Of a stretch of DNA of 64,000 nucleotides, positions 44,020-52,281 are shown in pieces (position 1 is the stretch's first letter; each line of letters opens with the position of its first letter). A program made the position numbers and the translations under genes. Under the pieces are notes generated by a model, which did no database searches, was not told where the DNA came from, and worked only from the letters and a program-made list of their open reading frames with translations. This DNA is from JAOARY01 sp045345765 (GTDB lineage Bacteria > Bacillota > Clostridia > Peptostreptococcales > Peptostreptococcaceae). Where the stretch lies: the NCBI GenBank assembly GCA_045345765.1, contig CP148265.1:1922001-1986000 (forward strand), in the 5' to 3' direction.

Positions 44020-44280
44020 ATGAATAAATTTAAATTGATATTAATAAATACTTTGATACTTATATTGTTTGGAGTTGTAACAATGAGTTTTCATAATAAT
44101 AATTTAGACTTGTATGCAATAATTACAATGCAATTGATGCTTTTATATTCAGCTATAATTAGCTGTATAAATTTATATAAGCAAAAAGGTAAGGTAGCTT
44201 ATTTAGTTTTTTTATCTATAATAACATTTCAGATATTTATATTTTATAAACTACAATATAAAAATATATGGAGGTATTAA
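44020..44280 (+). CDS. small membrane protein, unknown
   Basis: An 86-residue protein with three hydrophobic stretches (about 5-25, 30-53 and 58-78) and a basic C-terminus. ATG follows AGAAGGTG. It starts 12 nt after the upstream acetyltransferase gene and ends 2 nt before the next one, so all three are probably one transcript. No family is recognised. Confidence 0.65.
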   Translation: MNKFKLILINTLILILFGVVTMSFHNNNLDLYAIITMQLMLLYSAIISCINLYKQKGKVAYLVFLSIITFQIFIFYKLQYKNIWRY

Positions 44281-44282
44281 AT

Positions 44283-45146
44283 ATGTATGAATATAGGAAT
44301 TTGGAGAATGTAGAACTAAAAGATTTGCATGAAAGTTTTTCGAAGGCTTTTTTGGACTATGAAGTGAAGATAGATCTTCCTATTTCTAAATTTGAAAATA
44401 TGTTAATAAGAAGAGGTTATAAAAAGCAGATTTCTATTGGTGCATTTAAGGAAGATAAGCTTGTTGGATTTTTGTTAAATGGATTAAGAAATTGGGATAA
44501 TATATTGACTGCATATGATAGTGGTACTGGGGTTATAAAGGAATATAGAAAACAAGGTATTACAACAAATATGGTCAAAAATGCAAAGCTAAGCTTTAAA
44601 GAAATGAGAGCAAAAAAATGGTTATTAGAAGTTATTCAGTCTAATAAATCAGCATTTGAACTATATAAGAAACAAGGATTTGAAATAACTAGAGAGTTTG
44701 ATTGTTATAAGACAAATAAAAAGATGTATGAATGCAAGTTTGATAAAAAATATAGAGTTGAACATATAAGACAAATAGATGAAGATACATGGAAGAAATT
44801 AAGCACATTTTGGGACTATAAACCATCTTGGCAAAATTCTATTGATTCTGTTAGGGCTGTGGCAAATGGATTTATATATTCAATCATTAAGGATGAAGAT
44901 AAGATTGTGGGATATGGAATTATAGATAGTAAATTAGGAGATATTCCACAAATAGCAGTAGATAAGAATTATAGAAATAAGGGGATTGGTAGAACTATAG
45001 TTACGGATTTAATCAAAAACACTAATTCAAAGGATATAAGTATTATAAATATAGATAGTAAAGATAATAATTTAAAAAATTTTGTTACAAGTTTAGGTTT
45101 TGAACATATAACAAGTCAGTATGAAATGATATTGGATTTGGAATAG
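44283..45146 (+). CDS. tandem GNAT-domain acetyltransferase
   Basis: ATG 44283 lies 8 nt after GGAGG; the in-frame ATG 44268 overlaps that site. This gives 287 residues with two GNAT-like domains. The first has IKEYRKQGITTNMVKNAK and VIQSNKSAFELYKKQGFEI. The second has AVDKNYRNKGIGRTIVTDLI, then IINIDSKDNNLKNFVTSLGF. The N-terminal copy is often a regulatory or substrate domain. The target is unknown. A terminator follows. Confidence 0.85.
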   Translation: MYEYRNLENVELKDLHESFSKAFLDYEVKIDLPISKFENMLIRRGYKKQISIGAFKEDKLVGFLLNGLRNWDNILTAYDSGTGVIKEYRKQGITTNMVKNAKLSFKEMRAKKWLLEVIQSNKSAFELYKKQGFEITREFDCYKTNKKMYECKFDKKYRVEHIRQIDEDTWKKLSTFWDYKPSWQNSIDSVRAVANGFIYSIIKDEDKIVGYGIIDSKLGDIPQIAVDKNYRNKGIGRTIVTDLIKNTNSKDISIINIDSKDNNLKNFVTSLGFEHITSQYEMILDLE

Positions 45147-45181
45147 AAATTATTATTAAAGTTATAAAAAATATATTATTG

Positions 45182-45213
45182 GCAAGAATATTAATATGAT
45201 TCTTGCTATTTTT
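45182..45213 (+). terminator. terminator after the acetyltransferase genes
   Basis: 8-bp arms GCAAGAAT/ATTCTTGC with a 9-nt loop, then T-rich TATTTTT. Confidence 0.75.
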
Positions 45214-45255
45214 GTGTATAAGGAATATAAATATTTGATATAGAGGAGTGTTTAA

Positions 45256-46251
45256 ATGAAGTTGTTAGATGATTTAAAAGAAATTATTTATGATTTTTTT
45301 GGATTTATAGTACCTGGTTTTTTTACTGCTATAATTATTTTTATATATTATAGCAGTTTTAAAGTTAATAATAATTATACAAGTGTAATAATGTTTCATA
45401 AAGGTTTTGATTTTAAGAATACATTTGAGACAATATTGAAGATTGATAGTTCTTCACTTACTATATTTATTGGTCTATTAATATGTTATTTGTTAGGTAT
45501 TACTGTAAATATTTTAGCTAGAGTGATTTTTAGTTTAATAAAAAAATTTAATTTACATCATTTGTTATCAGTTAAATATTTTTTAGATTATATAAGAGGC
45601 GATTCTAAATATATTAATTTTAAATATCTTGGTGGTGAAAGAATAACAGATACAAAAGAAAATGAATCTTTATATAGATTTTTATTAAGAAGAAAAGATT
45701 CGGATTCACTGATTCAAAAATATATAGCAAAGTATAATTTTTTTATGAATATTAAATTGGTATTATTATTAATATTTTTTATGAATATATTTACGTGGTT
45801 ATTCGAATCAGATATTTTTAATTTTGTATTCTATCCATCTAAAACATTGTTGATTATTTTATTATCAGTTACTTTGTTATATTCAGTTGCTAATGCGTGT
45901 ATGGTAAAATATAAAAAAAATAATGAAAAAAACTCAAACGGAGAAGAAAAATATATATCAAAATTTGATGAATGGACATTACAAGCATTAAATGATGAAA
46001 ATAGACTTAAAAATCTAAAATCATTTTTATTTTTAATTAATTATATTATTTTAATACTTTTATTTATCATAAATAAAAATAGTAATCAAATAAATAATTT
46101 GAGATTTTTTGTATTTAATATAAGTTTATATACATTTTACTTAGCTATGGATTTTGAACATGTTAGACATTATTATTTATCTAAAAAAGAAACTCATTTG
46201 GGGATGAATTATTTAGAATATATAAATTCAAAAGATAAAAAGAATGATTAA
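45256..46251 (+). CDS. multi-pass membrane protein, unknown, upstream of the PLD-helicase
   Basis: A 331-residue protein with hydrophobic segments near 17-36 (FFGFIVPGFFTAIIIFIYY), 63-88, 164-183, 191-212, 258-277 and 282-300. A charged cytosolic part lies between the second and third. No family is recognised. ATG follows AGAGGAGTG. The PLD-helicase gene starts 32 nt after its stop with no terminator between, so the two are probably co-transcribed. Confidence 0.7.
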   Translation: MKLLDDLKEIIYDFFGFIVPGFFTAIIIFIYYSSFKVNNNYTSVIMFHKGFDFKNTFETILKIDSSSLTIFIGLLICYLLGITVNILARVIFSLIKKFNLHHLLSVKYFLDYIRGDSKYINFKYLGGERITDTKENESLYRFLLRRKDSDSLIQKYIAKYNFFMNIKLVLLLIFFMNIFTWLFESDIFNFVFYPSKTLLIILLSVTLLYSVANACMVKYKKNNEKNSNGEEKYISKFDEWTLQALNDENRLKNLKSFLFLINYIILILLFIINKNSNQINNLRFFVFNISLYTFYLAMDFEHVRHYYLSKKETHLGMNYLEYINSKDKKND

Positions 46252-46283
46252 TAAAATGAAAAAGATTAAAAAAGGGTGATTAT

Positions 46284-48668
46284 ATGGAAAATGTAGTTTT
46301 TGGAGAAGAATTTCATTTATATGATTATTTAAAAAGGGAGATAAAAAAAGCGAATGAATTAAAATTTATAGTATCTTTTTTAAGAGAGTCGGGAGTAAAG
46401 CTATTATGTGAAGATTTAAAAGAGGCTATAAATAGAGGGGTAAAAATAAAGATTATTACTGGGACATACTTAAATATAACAGAGCCTTCAGCAATTTATT
46501 ATTTAAAAAGTGAATTAGAAGATAATTTAGAAATAAGAGCGTTTAATGAAACAAATAAATCATTTCATCCAAAAACTTATATAATAAATCAAAATGATGA
46601 TGGTGTTATTTTTATAGGTTCATCAAATATATCTAAATCAGCATTAACTAATGGTTTGGAGTGGAATTATAGAATAAAAAAGAGCAAATTAGAAGAAGAT
46701 TATATTAAATTTGAAAGCAGATTTGATGAAATATTTGAAAATAGATCTTATCTTATGGATGATCAAAATTTAAAAAAATATGCATTATCATGGACAAAGC
46801 CTACATATTCAAGAGTAAGTAATGAGTCTATTTATGAAGAAGATAAAAAAGATTCAACACCAAAACCAAGAGGTGCTCAAATTGAAGCTCTATATGAACT
46901 TAAAAAGGCAAGAGAAGAAGGTGTTAAAAAAGGGCTTATTATAGCAGCAACAGGAGTTGGAAAAACTTATTTATCAGCCTTTGATTCTTTAAATTACAAA
47001 AAGATATTATTTATAGCGCATAGAAAAGAAATATTAAATCAAGCAAAAGAGACATTTATGTCATTAAGAAAAGATTTAAGTATTGGATTTTTTCAAGGTG
47101 AAGAAAAAACAAATACTAAAGATTTGATTTTGGCTAATATAGCTACTATTTCAAAAGATGAATATTTAAATACAAAATATTTTAAAGAAGATTATTTTGA
47201 TTACATAATAGTAGATGAATTTCATCATGCAGGAGCAAAAACATATTTAAAGGTAATAGATTATTTTAAACCAAAATTTTTGCTTGGAATTACGGCAACT
47301 CCTTATAGAATGGATAACAAAGATTTATTAAGTATTTGTGATGATAATATTATATATCAAATTGATATCAAAGATGCTATAAATAGAGATTTGTTAGTTC
47401 CATTTAAATATTATGGAATCTATGATGAGGTTGATTATTCTAACATAGATTATAAGAATGGAAAATATGATATCAAACAATTAGAAAAAGAATTATCACA
47501 AACAACTAGAGCTGATTTGATTCTTAAGAAATATAGAGATTTTTCGGGCAAAAAAACTTTAGGATTTTGTTCTTCAATAAAACACAGTAATTTTATGGCT
47601 AAATATTTTACTAAAAATAATATAAGAGCTTTTTGTGTTCACAGTAATAAATCGTTATTTGATGAATATACAATGGATAGAAAGGAAGCTATAACAGCGT
47701 TAGAAAATGGAGATATAGATATTATTTTTAGTGTTGATATATTTAATGAAGGTGTTGATATAAAGTCTGTTGATACAGTAATGTTTCTAAGACCAACAGA
47801 ATCTTATGTTGTGTTTTTACAACAATTAGGTAGAGGTCTTAGAAAATCAGAAGGAAAAAATTATTTAATAGTATTGGATTTTATAGGAAATTATAAGAAG
47901 GCTCATTTTATACCAATGATATTAAAGGGTCAAAATCCAATGAATCTAAAAAATATTGATTATAATAAATTAAATGATAACGAAGAATATCCTTTTTCTT
48001 GTAATGTTAATTTTGATTTTAGACTTATTGATTTATTTAAGCAGATGCAAAAGAATAATCCTTTAAGAATAAGAATGAAAGAAGAATATTTTAATTTGAA
48101 ATCTAAATTAGATAAAAAACCAAATAGGTTAGATATATATGAAGGAATTGATATAGATATTTCAAATTATTTAAAGGATAGTTATTTGGGATTTTTAAAT
48201 AAAATAGAAGAGTTAAATCCTATTGAAAAGGAATTTTTTGATTCTGTTGTTTATGATTTTTTTAAGGAGTTAGAAAAGACTTCTATGTCTAAATCTTATA
48301 AAATACCAGTATTAAAGAGTTTTGTATCAGAAAATGGTCTTAAAAAAAGAGTATCATTAGATGAAATAGCTAAGGTTTATATGGAATATTATTTGAATGA
48401 CAAACGACATTCTATTGATTTAAATAATAAAAAACATAAAGATTTTAGAAATTGGGATATTGAAAAATTTAAAAAAGAAGCGTTAATGAATCCTATAAAA
48501 TTTTTGAATAAGGGAAAATATTTTAATTATGATGAGGTTAATCAGGAATTTTGTATAAATGAAGAAATACATCCTTATATGAATAAAGAATTTGAAAAAC
48601 ATTTTAAAGATATTATAAAATATAAAAGTAATAATTATTTTGCTAAAAGATTTAAAGAAAATAATTAA
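46284..48668 (+). CDS. PLD-nuclease-like plus superfamily 2 helicase fusion, catalytic motifs intact
   Basis: A 794-residue protein. Residues 1-160 form a phospholipase-D-like domain with HPKTY (95-99) and GSSN (112-115). A helicase core follows: Walker A AATGVGKT (221-228), DEFHH (311-315), GITATP (335-340), FNEGVDI (487-493) and QQLGRGLR (513-520). The last 260 residues are an unassigned helical domain. Relatives are commonly annotated as DEAD/DEAH helicases and occur in defence or repair settings. It probably acts on DNA. A paralog with degenerate motifs lies at 49755. Confidence 0.88.
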   Translation: MENVVFGEEFHLYDYLKREIKKANELKFIVSFLRESGVKLLCEDLKEAINRGVKIKIITGTYLNITEPSAIYYLKSELEDNLEIRAFNETNKSFHPKTYIINQNDDGVIFIGSSNISKSALTNGLEWNYRIKKSKLEEDYIKFESRFDEIFENRSYLMDDQNLKKYALSWTKPTYSRVSNESIYEEDKKDSTPKPRGAQIEALYELKKAREEGVKKGLIIAATGVGKTYLSAFDSLNYKKILFIAHRKEILNQAKETFMSLRKDLSIGFFQGEEKTNTKDLILANIATISKDEYLNTKYFKEDYFDYIIVDEFHHAGAKTYLKVIDYFKPKFLLGITATPYRMDNKDLLSICDDNIIYQIDIKDAINRDLLVPFKYYGIYDEVDYSNIDYKNGKYDIKQLEKELSQTTRADLILKKYRDFSGKKTLGFCSSIKHSNFMAKYFTKNNIRAFCVHSNKSLFDEYTMDRKEAITALENGDIDIIFSVDIFNEGVDIKSVDTVMFLRPTESYVVFLQQLGRGLRKSEGKNYLIVLDFIGNYKKAHFIPMILKGQNPMNLKNIDYNKLNDNEEYPFSCNVNFDFRLIDLFKQMQKNNPLRIRMKEEYFNLKSKLDKKPNRLDIYEGIDIDISNYLKDSYLGFLNKIEELNPIEKEFFDSVVYDFFKELEKTSMSKSYKIPVLKSFVSENGLKKRVSLDEIAKVYMEYYLNDKRHSIDLNNKKHKDFRNWDIEKFKKEALMNPIKFLNKGKYFNYDEVNQEFCINEEIHPYMNKEFEKHFKDIIKYKSNNYFAKRFKENN

Positions 48669-48687
48669 TAAAGAAAGGATGATATTG

Positions 48688-48996
48688 TTGATTACACATA
48701 ATAAACTAGTAAGAGATAAGATTATAGATATTATAAAGAGTGATAATAAGGATTGTTCATATGAAATATTAGATGATAAAAGATATAAAGAGGAGCTTAT
48801 AAAAAAATTACATGAAGAAGTTAATGAATTTGTTGAAAGTGAAGAAATCGAAGAAATAGCAGATATACTAGAAGTTATAGAGTCTATCTTGACGCTCAAA
48901 AACTCTTCATTCGAAGAAGTATTTAATATAAAGGCAGAAAAGACTTCAAAAAGAGGTGGATTTAAAAATAGATTATATTTAAAAGATGTATTTTAA
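48688..48996 (+). CDS. MazG-like nucleotide pyrophosphohydrolase
   Basis: TTG 48688 is preferred because AAAGGATG lies about 7 nt upstream; ATG 48679 abuts the site. This gives 102 residues starting MITHNKLVRDKIIDII. KLVRDKI followed by ELIKKLHEEVNEF and EEIEEIADILEVIE is the all-alpha NTP pyrophosphatase pattern, with metal-binding ExxE and E-x-x-D residues. It may hydrolyse unusual nucleotides. It is placed 19 nt after the helicase gene. Confidence 0.8.
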   Translation: MITHNKLVRDKIIDIIKSDNKDCSYEILDDKRYKEELIKKLHEEVNEFVESEEIEEIADILEVIESILTLKNSSFEEVFNIKAEKTSKRGGFKNRLYLKDVF

Positions 48997-49006
48997 GAGG
49001 TGTAAT

Positions 49007-49381
49007 ATGGATTGTTTATTTTGTAATTTTGATAAAAAAGAATATGTATTAGAAAATGAATTAGCATTTGTTATATATGATAAATTTCCTGTTAATAAGG
49101 GTCATGCTTTAGTAATACCTAAACGTCATTTTGAGAGTTATTTTGATATTACTAATGAAGAGCTACTAAAAATAAATGAACTTATTAAGAAGATGAAAGA
49201 TATATTAATTGAAACTTATAAGCCTGATGGATTTAATATAGGTATAAATATAGGTAAATATGCAGGACAAAGTATTTTTCATTTGCATGTACATATTATT
49301 CCTAGGTATAAAAATGATGTCAAAAAACAAAGATTAAAAGGTGGAATAAGAAACTTTAAGGAAGCAATTGTTAAATATTAA
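49007..49381 (+). CDS. HIT-family nucleotide-binding protein
   Basis: ATG 49007 follows AGAGGTG, giving 124 residues. The N-terminal CLFCNF zinc-type motif, HALVIPKRHFESYFD and the histidine triad FHLHVHIIPR are complete. Family members hydrolyse dinucleoside polyphosphates or AMP conjugates. It is 10 nt after the MazG-like gene and likely in the same operon. The combination of NTP-cleaning enzymes after a helicase-nuclease is notable. Confidence 0.9.
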   Translation: MDCLFCNFDKKEYVLENELAFVIYDKFPVNKGHALVIPKRHFESYFDITNEELLKINELIKKMKDILIETYKPDGFNIGINIGKYAGQSIFHLHVHIIPRYKNDVKKQRLKGGIRNFKEAIVKY

Positions 49382-49398
49382 TTCAAATAAAGCATAAT

Positions 49399-49444
49399 AA
49401 ATTTAATATATTTTATTTATATATAAATAAAATATATTAAATTT
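49399..49444. repeat. 46-bp perfect AT-only palindrome
   Basis: Positions 49399-49421 are the exact reverse complement of 49422-49444, with no loop and no G or C. It lies 18 bp after the HIT gene. It could form an RNA hairpin or a DNA cruciform. The rest of the 49382-49754 gap is AT-rich, with one weak promoter candidate. Confidence 0.9.
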
Positions 49445-49510
49445 TATTAATAACTTTGCGCTATAATAAGCTTTTCAATCATGTTAAACTTTAATGCGAA
49501 TTATTTAGTA

Positions 49511-49538
49511 TTGATTTTTATTTTATAATCCTTATAAT
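49511..49538 (+). promoter_or_regulatory. candidate promoter for the degenerate helicase paralog
   Basis: TTGATT, 16 bp, TATAAT, about 210 bp before the start codon. Low specificity in this AT-rich gap. Confidence 0.3.
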
Positions 49539-49754
49539 TAAATAATGGTCAAATAATAAATATAAATATAAATATACTGATATAAAAAGGAATAAGAAAA
49601 AAATACATAAAAGTTTTCGATTTTAATTATTATAGGAATTAATTTAGTATAAAAATCAATTTAAGTTAAGTTTTTTTTTATAAGGGTAAAAAGATTATAA
49701 GTATATAGAATTTTATCTTAATAAAGCAAATAAACTTAAAAGGGTGGTTTTTAT

Positions 49755-52118
49755 ATGAAGAATGCTATTACGGGTGAAACTATACATCTTTATGATTATT
49801 TAAAAGAAGAGATTCCTAAAGCTACGGAGATAAAATTTATGGTAGCTTTTTTAAGAGAGTCTGGAGTTAAGCTATTAATAAATGATTTAAAAAAAGTAGC
49901 TGCAAATGATGTTCCTATAAAAATACTTACAGGAACATATCTTAATATAACAGAGCCTTCTGCTCTTTATTATCTAAAAAAGGAATTAAAAAATAAAGTT
50001 GATATTCGAATATTTGATGATGAGCTTGGGTTTAATCCAAAAGCTTATCTTATAAATCAAGGTAAAGAAGGAGTTATGTTTATAGGTTCTTCTAATGTAT
50101 CTAAGCCAGGACTTACATATGGTTTAGAATGGAATTTTAGATTAGATAAAGCCTTATCGCCTAATGATTATAGAGTTTTTGAAGCAAGATTTGATAAGAT
50201 GTTTAATGAAAGAGCTATAAAATTAGATGATAGATTTCTAAGACAATATTCTCTTGGTTGGAAAAAGCCTATAATATATCCTAAAAAACCAAAAGTTTAT
50301 GAAGTAAGAAATGAACTTATTGCCACACCTAAGGGATTTCAAATAGAAGCGTTGTATGAACTTCAAAAAGCAAGAGAACATGCACTTAGAACTGGTATTG
50401 TTGTGGTTCCTGCGGGTATGGGTAAAACTCATTTAGCTGTATTTGATTCTATGGAGTTTGATAAAGTTTTATTTGTTGCGAGAAGAAAGGAACATTTGGA
50501 ACATGCTAGATCTGTTTTTTTAAAACTTAGACCAGATAAAACTATAAGCTTCTATCATAAAGATAGAAAGGATTTTAGTGGAGATATAGTTATTGCTGAT
50601 GCAAAGACTTTGGGAGATATAAAAAATCTTTCTTCTATAATGTTAGATCCGCTTTCGTTTGATTATATAGTTTTTGATGAATTTCATAAAGAAATTGGTG
50701 AGTATTATGAAAATATATATGAATATTTTGAGCCAAAGTTCTTGCTTGGTATAATAAATACACCATTTAAAAGAGATTATAGACAGATGTTTGAATTTTG
50801 TAATGACCATATTATATATGAAATAAATCTTAAAAACTCTATAAATAGAAATCTTTTAGTTCCATTTAAATATTACGGTATCTATGATGATAGTGATTAT
50901 TTAAATGTAGAATATAAATATGGAAAATATGATGAAGAAAAACTTCTAAAAGTGCTTTTAAATGTTGCAAAAGCAAACTTTGTATATGATAAATATATGA
51001 GTTTTAAGGGTAAAAAGACAATCGCATTTTGCTATAACAAAGAACATGCAATATATATGCGTGATTTTTTTAATGATCATAATATTAGGTCTAAAGCCGT
51101 ATATACAAAGAGTTCAATGTGGGATAGTTTAGAAGATGGGTTAGAAGTTGGTAGAGAGTTAGAATCAGGCAAATTAGATGTGATATTTTGGGCAGATTCA
51201 CTTAGTGATGACGTTTATATTCCATGTGCTGATACTGTGATATTTTTATCACCTATAGATTCATATAGCTCATATTTGCACCAACTAGGTAAGTGTTTGG
51301 GTAAGTATGAAGATAAGGATTTCTTAAAGATTGTTGATTTTATTGGTAATTATAAAAAGGCTTATTATATACCAAAATTATTAACAGGTAGAAATCCAAT
51401 CGCAAATTATGATTTTGATTACCTGGATATACATGATAAGGAATACCCAGCATCTTGTAGTATTCATTTTGATTTTAATCTTATGAATATATTAAAGAAT
51501 TTAAATGATGAAGATGATTTAAAAAGTCGTGTTAGGGATGAATATTTTAGAATTGCTATAGAAACAAGTTCAAGACCTATGCGTCTTGATATTTTTGAAG
51601 GTAGTGATATTGACTTTAAATATTTTAGACCAGATGGTTATATAGAATTCTTAAACAGTTTAGATCAACTTACTCAAATTGAAAAGACATGGTTAAATGA
51701 AAGAGCAGTTGCTTTTTTAAATGAATTAGAAAGAGTATCTATAAGCGAATCTTATAAGATTCCAGTTTTGATAAGTGTTTTAAATTATGATGACGAAGAT
51801 AATTTTGAAGCTTCGTTTAATCACATAGTAAATTTATTTATTAGATTTTATAGATCATCAAAATTAAGAAGAATAGATCTTCCTGATTATATAACACAAG
51901 ATTTTGAAAAATGGCAAATTGACGACTTCAAGGAGATTGCATTAAAAGGAATAAAAGAGGTTTGCCGTAGTGAGTTTTTAGAATTTTGTGATGAAAATAG
52001 AAGTATAAAAATAGACCCTAGTCTTAAGAAATTTATGAATGAAGATTTTAAAAATCATATGAGAGATATTATTATGATAAAGGAAATTAAGTATTTTAGA
52101 TTATCTTTTAAGAATTAA
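49755..52118 (+). CDS. PLD-helicase paralog with degenerate catalytic motifs
   Basis: This 787-residue protein aligns end to end with the protein at 46284, but most catalytic residues are changed. HPKTY becomes NPKAY (94-98), GITATP becomes GIINTP (332-337), FNEGVDI becomes LSDDVYI (483-489) and QQLGRGLR becomes HQLGKCLG (509-516, both Arg lost). Walker A PAGMGKT (219-225) and DEFHK (308-312) remain. The frame is fully open, with a strong AAAAGGGTGG site, so it is not an ordinary pseudogene. It may bind ATP or DNA without unwinding or cutting, for example as a regulator of the active copy. Confidence 0.82.
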   Translation: MKNAITGETIHLYDYLKEEIPKATEIKFMVAFLRESGVKLLINDLKKVAANDVPIKILTGTYLNITEPSALYYLKKELKNKVDIRIFDDELGFNPKAYLINQGKEGVMFIGSSNVSKPGLTYGLEWNFRLDKALSPNDYRVFEARFDKMFNERAIKLDDRFLRQYSLGWKKPIIYPKKPKVYEVRNELIATPKGFQIEALYELQKAREHALRTGIVVVPAGMGKTHLAVFDSMEFDKVLFVARRKEHLEHARSVFLKLRPDKTISFYHKDRKDFSGDIVIADAKTLGDIKNLSSIMLDPLSFDYIVFDEFHKEIGEYYENIYEYFEPKFLLGIINTPFKRDYRQMFEFCNDHIIYEINLKNSINRNLLVPFKYYGIYDDSDYLNVEYKYGKYDEEKLLKVLLNVAKANFVYDKYMSFKGKKTIAFCYNKEHAIYMRDFFNDHNIRSKAVYTKSSMWDSLEDGLEVGRELESGKLDVIFWADSLSDDVYIPCADTVIFLSPIDSYSSYLHQLGKCLGKYEDKDFLKIVDFIGNYKKAYYIPKLLTGRNPIANYDFDYLDIHDKEYPASCSIHFDFNLMNILKNLNDEDDLKSRVRDEYFRIAIETSSRPMRLDIFEGSDIDFKYFRPDGYIEFLNSLDQLTQIEKTWLNERAVAFLNELERVSISESYKIPVLISVLNYDDEDNFEASFNHIVNLFIRFYRSSKLRRIDLPDYITQDFEKWQIDDFKEIALKGIKEVCRSEFLEFCDENRSIKIDPSLKKFMNEDFKNHMRDIIMIKEIKYFRLSFKN

Positions 52119-52281
52119 TATGAGATTATTTTTATTAAAAAAAAGACCATAGACTCATAAGAATCATAAAAAAGTCTTAGAATTATAAAAATAAACTTAA
52201 TTCCAAAGTAATAATTGACGATAAATCTACTTGAAAGACTATACTTAAAATAGGGTTGCTAAATAAGAAGAGGTGGAGAGG

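Noticed and set aside
49755..52118. pseudogene call for the degenerate helicase paralog
   Set aside because: The frame is fully open over 787 codons with a strong ribosome site. Only catalytic residues are changed, while the rest remains alignable.
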